DNA from: UBA993 sp964389365
GTDB taxonomy: Bacteria; Bacillota; Dethiobacteria; DTU022
DNA length: 64,000 nucleotides
Direction: 5' to 3'
Assembly: GCA_964389365.1 (NCBI GenBank)
Contig: CAYMDO010000005.1
Coordinates: forward strand, 23,074 to 87,073
Shown here: positions 9,127 to 17,459 of the stretch, piece after piece
Numbering within the stretch: the stretch's first letter is position 1
How the letters are laid out: each line of letters starts with the position of its first letter
The notes under the pieces: model-generated
Database searches by the model: none
What the model saw: the letters and a program-made list of their open reading frames with translations, nothing else
What the model was told of the DNA's origin: nothing
Translations under genes and position numbers: made by a program

Positions 9127-10399
9127 CCCTTGTCCCCCTTATCAGCACCGCCCTGGCGTGGGCTTCCAGGCCTTCTGCCCGGGCCAGTGCGGCAATCTGT
9201 GCGGCATCCCGGTAAAGTGCAGTATCCTTGCAGCAAACCACTTGTGATCGTTTAATAAAATCATCAACCCCGAGGGCAGATGCGTAACGGGCTGCCGCGC
9301 CGGTTGGCAGAACATGGTTCGTTCCTGCCCAGTAGTCGCCCAGTGGGCCCGGTGTATACGGGCCGATAAAAACAGTTCCGGTACAGGTAACCAGGTCCAG
9401 GTAGTCCCAGGGGTTTTCAAGGTGCAGCTCCAGGTGTTCGGGGGCAATCAGGTTGACAAGCGGCCAGGCCGCATCAAGGTCGGGCACAATGATAGCCGCC
9501 CCTTGCCCTTTTATCGAGCGAATGGAAACTTCACCGCGTGGTAAAGTCCGCAGCTGTTCCTCAAGCTCATCATTTACCCGGCACACCAGGTTCTCAGCAG
9601 TGGTGATCAGGATCGGTTTTGCAAGCGGGTCGTGTTCAGCCTGGGACAATAGATCTGCGGCAATATATGAAGCTTTTGCCTCCTGATCAGCCACGATGAC
9701 GATCTCGCTCGGCCCGGCCAGCATATCGATACCCACTTCCCCGTAAATTTCCTTCTTGGCCAGGGTAACGAAAATATTGCCGGGACCCACGATCTTGTCG
9801 ACGCGGGGGAGCGTCTCTGTGCCGTAAGCCATTGCTGCGATCGCCTGGGCCCCGCCAACCTTGAAAACCGCGGTCGCTCCCGCCTCGCCGGCCGCCGCCA
9901 GGGTTAGCAGGTTTACGGAGCCATCCCGGCCCGGCGGGGTACAGATATAGATCTCCTTAACACCGGCAACCCGGGCCGGGATAACTGTCATTAAAACTGA
10001 CGACGGGTAAGCAGCAGTACCGCCGGGTACATAAGCGCCAACCCTGTTTAAAGGCAAAAAACGCTGGCCTATTTTTATACCCCGGTCTTCTACAAACCAG
10101 TCTTTCCGGAGCTGATGCCTATGGAATTTTTCTATGTTTGAAGCTGCTTCGCGCAAGGTCGCCAGCAGTTCGGGCTTTACTTTTTGCCGGGCCTGCTTAA
10201 GCTCTTCCGCGCTGACCTGCAAATCAGCAAGACAGGCCCCGTCAAATTCTTGGGCGTAACCGAACAAAGCTTTGTCGCCCTGTTGTTGAACATTCCTGAT
10301 GATTTCCAAAACCTGCGCTCTTACTGCAGCCGGGTAACCCGACTGCAATTTAGCGCGGCGCTGGAAGTATTGTGAAACTGAACAGACTGCAAGGGGCAT
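9104..10399 (-). CDS. hisD: histidinol dehydrogenase
   Basis: HisD carries out the last two oxidations from histidinol to histidine with NAD and zinc. The 431-residue protein has the DKALFGYAQEFDG region, GGTAAYPSSVLM, the KVGGAQAIAAMAYGTET segment, the VDKIVGPGNIFV signature, AGPSEIVIVAD and the C-terminal TNHVLPTGAAARYASALGVDDF. I chose the ATG at 10399, preceded by GGGAG at 7 bases, over the upstream ATG codons, which have no ribosome site. This gives the standard length. It is the first his gene of the run, 131 bases after aroA. Confidence 0.95.
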   Translation of the reverse strand: MPLAVCSVSQYFQRRAKLQSGYPAAVRAQVLEIIRNVQQQGDKALFGYAQEFDGACLADLQVSAEELKQARQKVKPELLATLREAASNIEKFHRHQLRKDWFVEDRGIKIGQRFLPLNRVGAYVPGGTAAYPSSVLMTVIPARVAGVKEIYICTPPGRDGSVNLLTLAAAGEAGATAVFKVGGAQAIAAMAYGTETLPRVDKIVGPGNIFVTLAKKEIYGEVGIDMLAGPSEIVIVADQEAKASYIAADLLSQAEHDPLAKPILITTAENLVCRVNDELEEQLRTLPRGEVSIRSIKGQGAAIIVPDLDAAWPLVNLIAPEHLELHLENPWDYLDLVTCTGTVFIGPYTPGPLGDYWAGTNHVLPTGAAARYASALGVDDFIKRSQVVCCKDTALYRDAAQIAALARAEGLEAHARAVLIRGTRDEPPSCS

Positions 10400-10508
10400 C
10401 GTATTTCTCCCGGCCTGGCCCGATTCCTGGAAAAGCATTGAAACAGGATGAGCGTTAATGGAAATAACAGCCATATATTAACATACAGTGCCTATAGCGT
10501 CAATTATT

Positions 10509-10524
10509 GCGGCCTGTAGGCCGC
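10509..10524 (-). terminator. short GC hairpin between aroA and hisD
   Basis: GCGGCCT and AGGCCGC form a perfect 7-base inverted repeat with a 2-base centre, 7 bases past the aroA stop. No run of T follows on either strand, so it may be a weak terminator, a processing site or an mRNA-stabilising hairpin between aroA and hisD. No histidine-codon leader peptide or T-box was seen in this 131-base gap. Confidence 0.35.
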
Positions 10525-10530
10525 CGGAAG

Positions 10531-11811
10531 TTAAAATAATGCCAGTGAACGCAGGTTGGCCATAAACTGAGGGTAAGAAATGGCAACCGCTTCAGCTCCG
10601 AGAATACTGGTATCCCCGGAAGCAGTCAGGCCTGCGACAGCAAGCGACATGGCAATCCGGTGATCGCCGCAGGAATCAACCCCGGCCCCTCTCAGCACCG
10701 ATGAACCTTCAACGATCATACCGTCTTCCGTTTCGGTAATCCGGGCCCCGAGTTTGCTTAACTCACGGCTCAGGGTGCGGATGCGATCGCTCTCTTTTAC
10801 TCTCAACTCTCCGGCATCGCTGATGACCGTGTGTCCGACTGCCGCTGTTGCGGCAACCGCCAGCACCGGCAGTTCGTCAATCAAGCGTGGAATTATGGCC
10901 CCCGCTATAGTTGTCCCGTTGAGCCGGGCGCCACCGCGGATCATGATATCAGCAACCGGTTCTGCCCCGAAGTAACGCTGATTATTCAGCTCCAGGTCGG
11001 CTCCCATCTGCTGCAGCACGGTAATCACCCCGCTGCGGGTCGGGTTTACCCCTACATTTTTAAGCAGCACCTTTGAGCCGGGAACCAATGCCGCTGCAAC
11101 CATGAAAAATGCAGCCGCCGAAATATCACCCGGCACCCGGACCGGAAGGGCTTTTAAAGACGGCCGGCCCCTGACAGCCACCCGGCAACCTTCAGCTTCA
11201 ATCTCTGCACCAAAAGAGCCAAGCATCAGTTCGGTATGATTCCTGCTCGCTACCGGCTCTACAACGGTAGTTTGCCCTTCCGCAAAAAGCCCGGCAAGCA
11301 GGACCGCAGACTTAACCTGGGCACTGGCCTGGGGTGTGTTATAGGTTACAGGGCGCAAGTCGCCGCCGCTGATGGTCAGCGGCAGACGATCCCCGGCTCC
11401 GCTTACCTCGGCGCCCATCTGCAGCAATGGATCGACCACCCTTTTCATCGGCCTGCTGCTTAGCGACGGATCCCCGATAATCATGGTACTAAATGGCTGG
11501 CCGGCCAGCATACCCATCAGCAGGCGCGCTGTAGTGCCGGAATTGCCGGCATTAAGAGGCGCCCCCGGTTCACGCAAAACCATATTGTTTCCCCTGACCT
11601 GTAGCACTTTGCCGTTCTCGCTGATCAGTACCCCGAGCGAACGCAGGCAGCCAATGGTAGAGCGGCAATCGTTGGCATCCAAAAAATCATCAATTTTGGT
11701 GATCCCTTCAGCCAACGCGCCAAGCATCAGCGCCCGGTGCGTAATCGATTTGTCGCCGGGAACCTTCAATTCGCCCTGCAGTTTCCGTGGCGCTCTTATA
11801 ATAATCTGCAT
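10531..11811 (-). CDS. aroA: 3-phosphoshikimate 1-carboxyvinyltransferase (EPSP synthase)
   Basis: AroA joins PEP to shikimate-3-phosphate. The 426-residue protein has the two inverse alpha/beta domains with PGDKSITHRALMLGALAEG at the start, the LNAGNSGTTARLLMG block, LSSRPMKRVVDPL, and the C-terminal RVKESDRIRTLS and DHRIAMSLAVAGL motifs. The LFAEGQTT... and RNHTELML segments match the class II-like enzymes of Bacillota. The ATG has a GGGGAG ribosome site. It is the promoter-proximal gene of the aro/his run and diverges from the P-loop/Asp23-like gene across about 146 bases, which hold a TATAAT-like sequence near 11890. Confidence 0.95.
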   Translation of the reverse strand: MQIIIRAPRKLQGELKVPGDKSITHRALMLGALAEGITKIDDFLDANDCRSTIGCLRSLGVLISENGKVLQVRGNNMVLREPGAPLNAGNSGTTARLLMGMLAGQPFSTMIIGDPSLSSRPMKRVVDPLLQMGAEVSGAGDRLPLTISGGDLRPVTYNTPQASAQVKSAVLLAGLFAEGQTTVVEPVASRNHTELMLGSFGAEIEAEGCRVAVRGRPSLKALPVRVPGDISAAAFFMVAAALVPGSKVLLKNVGVNPTRSGVITVLQQMGADLELNNQRYFGAEPVADIMIRGGARLNGTTIAGAIIPRLIDELPVLAVAATAAVGHTVISDAGELRVKESDRIRTLSRELSKLGARITETEDGMIVEGSSVLRGAGVDSCGDHRIAMSLAVAGLTASGDTSILGAEAVAISYPQFMANLRSLALF

Positions 11812-11957
11812 CGCTGTCTCCCCTTAATATAGATAGCTGTTTCAAACGGTAAAGGCAGCTGTCCAAATTCTGCCGCCAGCCTATTGTGTTATAATAATAA
11901 AACAGTTTCCAAGGCGGGCGCAAGTAGCCCTGTTAAATCTTGATCCGAGGTGATAAA

Positions 11958-12821
11958 GTGGATATTTATGCCCTGATCGGACGCAGCGGAACGGGTAAAA
12001 GCCACCAGGCTCCGGTGGTGGCCCGCCAATATGGTATAGAATATATCATTGACGACGGCTTGTTGATCAAAGGCAGTGATATCCTGGCCGGGCGTTCCGC
12101 CAAGCGCGAGAACACCCGCTACGGAGCGATTAAACGAGCGCTGTTTAAAGACCCTGAACATGCACTGCAGGTAAAGGAAAAGCTGGCCGGTGAAAAACCC
12201 GGCAAGCTGCTGGTTCTGTCTACTTCGCGCAAAATGGCCGATGTCATCACCCAAAACCTGGAATTAAGCCACCCTACATACTATTTCACGATTGAAGAAA
12301 TATCCGACCCTGAATCAATCCAAAAAGCCATAGCTGTGAGGACCAGTGAAAACAGGCATGTAATACCGCTGCCAACTTTTGCAATAAAAAAAGAGTTTCC
12401 CGGCTATATCATCGATCCCCTGCGCTCTTTTTTCAGCCTGCCCCAGCTACCCGTCGCCGCTTCGGTGGAACGCTCCGTTATCCGGCCGATCTACAGCACC
12501 CTGGGCAGTTTCTACATTGCCGAGCATGTAATTCAAGAAATTATGGTATATATCGCGATGCAGGTGCCGGGAGTGCATAAGGTTTTACATGTTGATGTTG
12601 AAAGTGGCAGCGGCAAAGTGTACCTTCACCTTGATCTGGCTATAGACCTGCAGCAGATTCCCGACCGGCGCATCGACCGCCTGCTTAGAAATATCCAGCA
12701 AACGCTGAAAGATGAGATCGAGTACCAGACTGGGTTTTACCTGGACCGGGTAAACGTAAACGCAAACAAATTACATGTCGAAAGCAAAGAGAAATCGGGC
12801 GGCACCATAGGGCACCAGTAG
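11958..12821 (+). CDS. P-loop ATPase-like protein with C-terminal Asp23/Gls24-like domain
   Basis: The 287-residue product begins with a nucleotide-binding loop, GRSGTGKS, at about residues 8-15. A DDGLLIKG segment and further alpha/beta structure follow (to about 150). From about residue 178 the sequence FYIAEHVIQEIMVYIAMQV... and the alternating strands after it resemble the Asp23/Gls24 alkaline-shock domain of Bacillota envelope-stress proteins. The start is GTG at 11958 with GAGGTG 5 bases upstream. An in-frame TTG at 11940 precedes this site and is not favoured. The function is unknown. The fusion suggests an ATP/GTP-dependent role at the membrane or in stress response, but that is inference from domains. 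It is a single gene between divergent aroA and convergent fdhD. Confidence 0.7.
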   Translation: MDIYALIGRSGTGKSHQAPVVARQYGIEYIIDDGLLIKGSDILAGRSAKRENTRYGAIKRALFKDPEHALQVKEKLAGEKPGKLLVLSTSRKMADVITQNLELSHPTYYFTIEEISDPESIQKAIAVRTSENRHVIPLPTFAIKKEFPGYIIDPLRSFFSLPQLPVAASVERSVIRPIYSTLGSFYIAEHVIQEIMVYIAMQVPGVHKVLHVDVESGSGKVYLHLDLAIDLQQIPDRRIDRLLRNIQQTLKDEIEYQTGFYLDRVNVNANKLHVESKEKSGGTIGHQ

Positions 12822-12850
12822 TTTAGACAGGCTTAAATGCCGCGTGTCAT

Positions 12851-13651
12851 TTACGTGATCCGCCAGGGATGACTGTAAATATTCAACCGCCCGCCGCGGG
12901 CAAAGCCGATTAAAGTAATATTCAGCGCCTCTGCCAGTTCAGTACTGAGAGAGGTGGGCGCCGCCCTGGAAACGACGAGCTGTAGTTTAAGCTTGGCCGA
13001 TTTTAACAGGATTTCAGAGGTCAGCCGACCGCTGGTTACAAGGATCTTGTCGTCGGTGGGGGTGTTCTTTGCCAGGCACTCGCCGGCGATTTTGTCTACA
13101 GCGTTGTGGCGGCCGATATCTTCATGGAAATAAAGCAGCCCTGCGCTGTCCGCCAGTGCTGCGCTGTGAACCCCGCCGGTGGCTTTAAAGAGTTCCGCTT
13201 TTTTTTGCAGATCCACAACCATATTCCGCACCGCCAGGGCACTAAGTTTCAGTTCTCCGGTCAGGGGGGCGCTGCGGAGGGAATCGAGAACATTATAAAA
13301 GATCGTGCCTTTGCCGCAGCCAGAGGTAATTGTCCGCCTGCCGAAAAGTTTTTCTTCGGCGAGCCGCTTGTTTTTAAGCTCTATCTCAATTATGTTTTCT
13401 TTAAGCATACGGACCGCGTCAACATCTTCCATTGAGGACAGAAAGCCCTCGCTGCGTAAAAAGCCGAGGGCCAGGTAATCAATCTGCTCCGGGGTACACA
13501 GCAAGGTAACCAGTTCTCTTCCATTTAAGAAGATGGTAACCGGAGTTTCGATCACAACCCGGTCGGTTACGCACTCTACCTGCCCGTCACCGATACGGGT
13601 AATTATCCTTTCGGCTATCCGCTTTGTTTCCAGCTGATTATCCCCCGGCAC
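12851..13651 (-). CDS. fdhD: formate dehydrogenase accessory sulfurtransferase FdhD
   Basis: FdhD passes sulfur from the cysteine desulfurase to the molybdenum/tungsten bis-MGD cofactor of formate dehydrogenase. The 266-residue protein contains ETPVTIFLNGRELVTLLCTP, LALGFLRSEGF, the GCGKG loop (the usual place of the reactive cysteine), GGVHSAALAD, HEDIGRHNAVDKIAG, the ILVTSGRLTSEILLKSA block and SRAAPTSLS. The GTG at 13651 lies 5 bases past the glucosidase stop and has GGAG about 10 bases ahead. A TTG at 13681 would overlap the glucosidase and has poor spacing. It belongs functionally with the fdhA-like gene, from which it is separated by the GH1 gene. Confidence 0.92.
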   Translation of the reverse strand: MPGDNQLETKRIAERIITRIGDGQVECVTDRVVIETPVTIFLNGRELVTLLCTPEQIDYLALGFLRSEGFLSSMEDVDAVRMLKENIIEIELKNKRLAEEKLFGRRTITSGCGKGTIFYNVLDSLRSAPLTGELKLSALAVRNMVVDLQKKAELFKATGGVHSAALADSAGLLYFHEDIGRHNAVDKIAGECLAKNTPTDDKILVTSGRLTSEILLKSAKLKLQLVVSRAAPTSLSTELAEALNITLIGFARGGRLNIYSHPWRIT

Positions 13652-13655
13652 CTTT

Positions 13656-15008
13656 TCAGAACTCCAGCCCGTTACGGGCAATTACCTTTCTGTACCAATG
13701 TGCGCTGTTCTTCAGGTAGCGTTTCTGGGTCGGGTAGTCCACATACAGCAATCCAAAACGTTTGCTGTAACCGAAAGCCCACTCGAAGTTGTCCAACAGA
13801 GTCCAAACATAATAGCCTTTTAACGGGACCCCTTCATCAATCGCCTTCCAGCAAGCCAGCAGGTAGTCCTGCAGGTAGTTAATGCGCCGGGTATCGTCGA
13901 CCGTACCGCCGGCACTGAGCTGATCATCAAAAGCGGCGCCGTTTTCGGTAACGTAGAGTGGAAGCGGGCCGTAGTCGCGGTACACCCTGGTTAAAAGCTC
14001 GTAGAGGCCAGCGGGGTAAACTTCCCAGCCCATCTCAGTATATTCCTGGTCAGGCGGGTTAACCGGGTTGCCCATGAAATCATCGGCATTGCCTGTTGAT
14101 TCCACCAAAATACGCGTGTAATTGTTGATCCCGAGGAAATCAAGCGGTTCAGCGATAACCTTACAGTCGGCTGCTTCCTGATCCGGCAGTTTAAAACGGC
14201 GGGAAAATACCTCTACCATATCTTGCGGGTAGGCGCCTTTGAATAGAGGGTCCAGGTACCAGCGGTTCATAAAACCGTCAGAGTGCCGGGCCGCCACCAG
14301 GTCGGCTTCAGAGCCGGTATTAGCCTGAACCTGGGCCAGGTTGAGGGTAATGCCGATCTGTTCCTGCCCGCGCTTAGCCTCGCGAAAAGCCTTTACCGCC
14401 AGGCCGTGACCCACAAGCAGGTTATGGCCAACCTGCAGGGCTGTTTCAAAATCAGTTTCACCGGGGGCATGGACACCGAAGGCGTGTCCCAGGTAAGCCA
14501 CCACCCATGGTTCGTTCAGGGTAATCCAGAGATCAACGGGAAGATCTAATTTTTCAAACATGCAGGCGGCATATTCGGCAAAGTAACGGGCGGTATCACG
14601 GTTTTTCCACCCACCCTGCTCCTGTAAAGCCTGGGGCAAATCCCAGTGGTAGAGAGTGGCCGCCGCTTTGATGCCGTGCTGATGCAGGTTATCGACCAGA
14701 CGGCGATAAAAATCGATTCCGGGCTCATTGGGCCGGCCACCGCCGGCTGGGAAAATTCGTGGCCAGGAAACAGAAAAGCGGTAGGTATTAAGGCCTATGG
14801 AGGCCATCAGCTCAACGTCGTCCCGGTAACGCCGGTAGTGATCGCAGGCAGTATCGCCTGTTTCATTATCCCAGATTCGGCCCGGGCTGTGTGAAAACCG
14901 GTCCCAGATCGATTCACCTTTACCGTCGGCTTCCGGGGAACCTTCTATCTGGTAAGATGCCGTCGCCGCACCCCAGAGAAACCCCTCGGGAAATAAATAC
15001 CTTGTCAT
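13656..15008 (-). CDS. GH1 family beta-glucosidase
   Basis: This is a retaining beta-glucosidase (glycoside hydrolase family 1) of normal length, 450 residues, without a signal peptide, so it is cytoplasmic. It begins FPEGFLWGAATASYQIEGSPEADG, the GH1 N-terminal signature. The acid/base glutamate is E166 in TLNEPW and the nucleophile is E355 in YVTENGAAF. WTLLDNFEWAFGYSKRFGL near the end is the aglycone/glycone-site block. The ATG has a strong GGGAGG site. It lies 24 bases after the fdhA-like gene and overlaps the region before fdhD, an unexpected position for a sugar enzyme. GH1 members also hydrolyse galactosides and 6-phospho-sugars, so the natural substrate is open. Confidence 0.93.
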   Translation of the reverse strand: MTRYLFPEGFLWGAATASYQIEGSPEADGKGESIWDRFSHSPGRIWDNETGDTACDHYRRYRDDVELMASIGLNTYRFSVSWPRIFPAGGGRPNEPGIDFYRRLVDNLHQHGIKAAATLYHWDLPQALQEQGGWKNRDTARYFAEYAACMFEKLDLPVDLWITLNEPWVVAYLGHAFGVHAPGETDFETALQVGHNLLVGHGLAVKAFREAKRGQEQIGITLNLAQVQANTGSEADLVAARHSDGFMNRWYLDPLFKGAYPQDMVEVFSRRFKLPDQEAADCKVIAEPLDFLGINNYTRILVESTGNADDFMGNPVNPPDQEYTEMGWEVYPAGLYELLTRVYRDYGPLPLYVTENGAAFDDQLSAGGTVDDTRRINYLQDYLLACWKAIDEGVPLKGYYVWTLLDNFEWAFGYSKRFGLLYVDYPTQKRYLKNSAHWYRKVIARNGLEF

Positions 15009-15032
15009 TTTGTCGCCCTCCCCGTTAAATAA

Positions 15033-17459
15033 TTATTTAAGGTTGCTGATTATCGAGCGGTTGCGCATACTATCGCTGAGACAGCTGCAGGGCGCATTTC
15101 CGCTTTTTTCACTGCAGCTCTTTTCCCGGCTGCGCGAAATATTCTCCTGATCGCCTGCACCTACCGGGGTAAACAGGCCCAGGCCTCGCAGGAAACGGCC
15201 TTCGTGGAGATACCTGGAACCCGGGTGCCCGGGATGCGGGCAGGGCCACTGCAGGCCTGTGCCGGCAATCCGCTCGTAAGATATGCCGGAATATAGGGGC
15301 GTGAGGGCAGCCATTTCAGCGAATATATCTTCCGGGCCACCGTATTCCCACCCAAAGCCGAGCCGGGCAGCCAGTTCAGCCAAGATCGCCCAATCGGGCC
15401 GGGCATCCCCGGGCGGATCTACCGCAGCCCGGTTTAGCTGAACCCGGCGCCCCACGTTGGTATAAGTAGCTGTTTTTTCTGCAAAACCGGCTGACGGCAA
15501 TACAACATCAGCCAGCATCGCAGTTTCCGTCATGAACAGATCCTGGACAACCAAGAAATCAAGGTTGCGCAACACCTCTGCAGCAGCTTCATGGTTTTCA
15601 CCGCAGGCCGCCGGGTTTTCACCCATCACCAGCATCGCCCTGACTTGACGGCATACACTTCCGCTAATAAGATCTGCGGCCGCCAGACCCTGGGTGCCGC
15701 TGATCCCCACTTTCCAGGCCCTGGAAAATTTTTCGCGCACTGCCTTATCTTTCAGCGGTTGGTAGCCGGGCAGCATTGCAGGCAGGGCGCCCATGTCCGC
15801 GGAACCCTGCAGGTTATTATCGCTGAACGGCAGGTAGAGTCCGCAGTTTTCCCGCCCCATATTTCCGGTCAGCAAAGCCAGGTTGGTGAGCGCTGTAACC
15901 AGCCGGATATCGCCTTCCTGCCCGACACCTCCGGCAGTTGATATTATTGCCGCATGCTCAACCGCGGCAAAAGCACGTGCGGCCTCACGCAGCTGGCCTT
16001 CACTGATTCCGGTCTTTTCCAGGGCCCTTTTTATTGCCTCCGGCCCCAGCGAACTGCCATAGGCGGCAAAGCCTTCTGTCCGCTTACTGATGAACCCCTG
16101 GTTTTGAAGGTTTTCTTCCAGGATCACAGCAGCAAAAGCATTGGCCAATGCTGCTGCGCTGCCCGGCCTGATCGCCAGGCTGTGGGCAGCCAGCTCGCTT
16201 AAACCCGCTTCCTTCGACTGGGCGGCGATCAGGCAGGCCCCCTTCTTAACCGCTTCGCGGACCCGGTAGCCGATAACCGGATGGGTTGATAGCGGATCGG
16301 CTTCAATTAAGAAGATTGCCTCGGCCGAGACCAGCTCCTCCAAGCTGTTGGTCATCGCTGCGCCGCCAAAAGCCCTCATCATGCCATTAACAGCCGGGGC
16401 ATGGCAGTGCCGGCTGTAGCTGTCTACATTATTACTGCCAAGTGAGCGGAGAAGCTTCTGAAAGAGATAGCTCTCCTCGTTGCCGGCTTTCGGCGAACAG
16501 AGGCCCATCAGGGCCCCGGGGCCATAACGGTCCCTGGCCTCTTCAATGTTATCAACAACAAGGCCGAGGGCTTCCTCCCAGCTGACCGCAACAAAAACCC
16601 CGTCTGACCTGACCAGGGGGGTGGTCAGGCGCTCACTGCTCTTCAGGTAGTCCCAGCCAAACTTACCCCGGGCGCACAGATGCCCCCGGTTGACAGGACT
16701 GTCAAAATCTGGCACCACGTCAATTACTTCGCCTTCCCTGGTGATCAGGTAGATGCCGCAGCCAATGCCACAATAGGGGCAGATGGTTTTGGTTTTTTCC
16801 ACCTGCCACAAGCGGCCCCTTCCGATTGACGCCTTCGGGATCAGGGCACCGACCGGGCAACTGTCTATACAGAGGCCGCAGAATACACAGGGCGAATCCT
16901 CAATTTTATCTTCGTAGGCGGGGCCAACATTGGTTATGAAGCCGCGTTTGGTAAAGTCGATCGCACCGGCACCGGCAACCTCCTGGCACTTCCCGACACA
17001 GATACCGCAAAGAATGCACTTGTTCATATCACGCACGAAAAAATAATTGCTGTCGTCCACAGGCAGCTCCTTAACTTCACCTGCATATCCGCTTTCAGCC
17101 ACGCCGTACCGGTAACAGTAATCCTGAAGCTTGCAGTTGCCCGTCTTTTCACAGGTAATGCAAACCAGCGGATGATTGGCCAGTAAAAGGCCGAGTATGG
17201 ATCTGCGGGCGCTGATTACCCGGTCGGATTCAGTGCGCACAACCATTCCATGGTCAGCGGGGGTGACACAGGAGGCAACCAGGCTCTTTGCTTTTTCCAC
17301 CTCAACCACACACAGACGGCAGGCGCCGTTGGCCGGCAGTTCGGGATCATGGCAGAGGGTGGGGATATCAATGCCCAGTTCGCTTGCCGCCTGCAAAATA
17401 GTCCTGCCCGCAGCCGTTTCATGCTCTATGCCGTTGATGGTTAATTTAAATACTGACAT
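15033..17459 (-). CDS. formate dehydrogenase alpha subunit (NAD-linked type), lacking the C-terminal molybdopterin-dinucleotide domain
   Basis: The 808-residue protein has a [2Fe-2S] ferredoxin domain (C36, C47, C50, C64), a His/Cys-ligated NuoG-type [4Fe-4S] site (about 96-115), two CxxCxxCxxxC clusters (148-158 and 191-201), the [4Fe-4S] CPYCGIGC site at 227-234, and the molybdopterin oxidoreductase core. The metal ligand is cysteine, C352 in SRHCHAP, not selenocysteine. Family members normally continue after the LFTPV motif (here 762-766) with a C-terminal dinucleotide-binding domain of about 110-130 residues. Here a short Cys/Ser-rich tail of about 42 residues follows and the gene stops. 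The ATG at 17459 has a GGGAGGG site and overlaps the NuoF-like gene by 14 bases. Formate oxidation to NADH (or the reverse) is expected if the protein is active. Confidence 0.88.
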   Translation of the reverse strand: MSVFKLTINGIEHETAAGRTILQAASELGIDIPTLCHDPELPANGACRLCVVEVEKAKSLVASCVTPADHGMVVRTESDRVISARRSILGLLLANHPLVCITCEKTGNCKLQDYCYRYGVAESGYAGEVKELPVDDSNYFFVRDMNKCILCGICVGKCQEVAGAGAIDFTKRGFITNVGPAYEDKIEDSPCVFCGLCIDSCPVGALIPKASIGRGRLWQVEKTKTICPYCGIGCGIYLITREGEVIDVVPDFDSPVNRGHLCARGKFGWDYLKSSERLTTPLVRSDGVFVAVSWEEALGLVVDNIEEARDRYGPGALMGLCSPKAGNEESYLFQKLLRSLGSNNVDSYSRHCHAPAVNGMMRAFGGAAMTNSLEELVSAEAIFLIEADPLSTHPVIGYRVREAVKKGACLIAAQSKEAGLSELAAHSLAIRPGSAAALANAFAAVILEENLQNQGFISKRTEGFAAYGSSLGPEAIKRALEKTGISEGQLREAARAFAAVEHAAIISTAGGVGQEGDIRLVTALTNLALLTGNMGRENCGLYLPFSDNNLQGSADMGALPAMLPGYQPLKDKAVREKFSRAWKVGISGTQGLAAADLISGSVCRQVRAMLVMGENPAACGENHEAAAEVLRNLDFLVVQDLFMTETAMLADVVLPSAGFAEKTATYTNVGRRVQLNRAAVDPPGDARPDWAILAELAARLGFGWEYGGPEDIFAEMAALTPLYSGISYERIAGTGLQWPCPHPGHPGSRYLHEGRFLRGLGLFTPVGAGDQENISRSREKSCSEKSGNAPCSCLSDSMRNRSIISNLK

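Noticed and set aside
16380..16420. Selenocysteine in the formate dehydrogenase
   Set aside because: The metal-ligand position is a cysteine codon (SRHCHAP, C352). No in-frame UGA is present.
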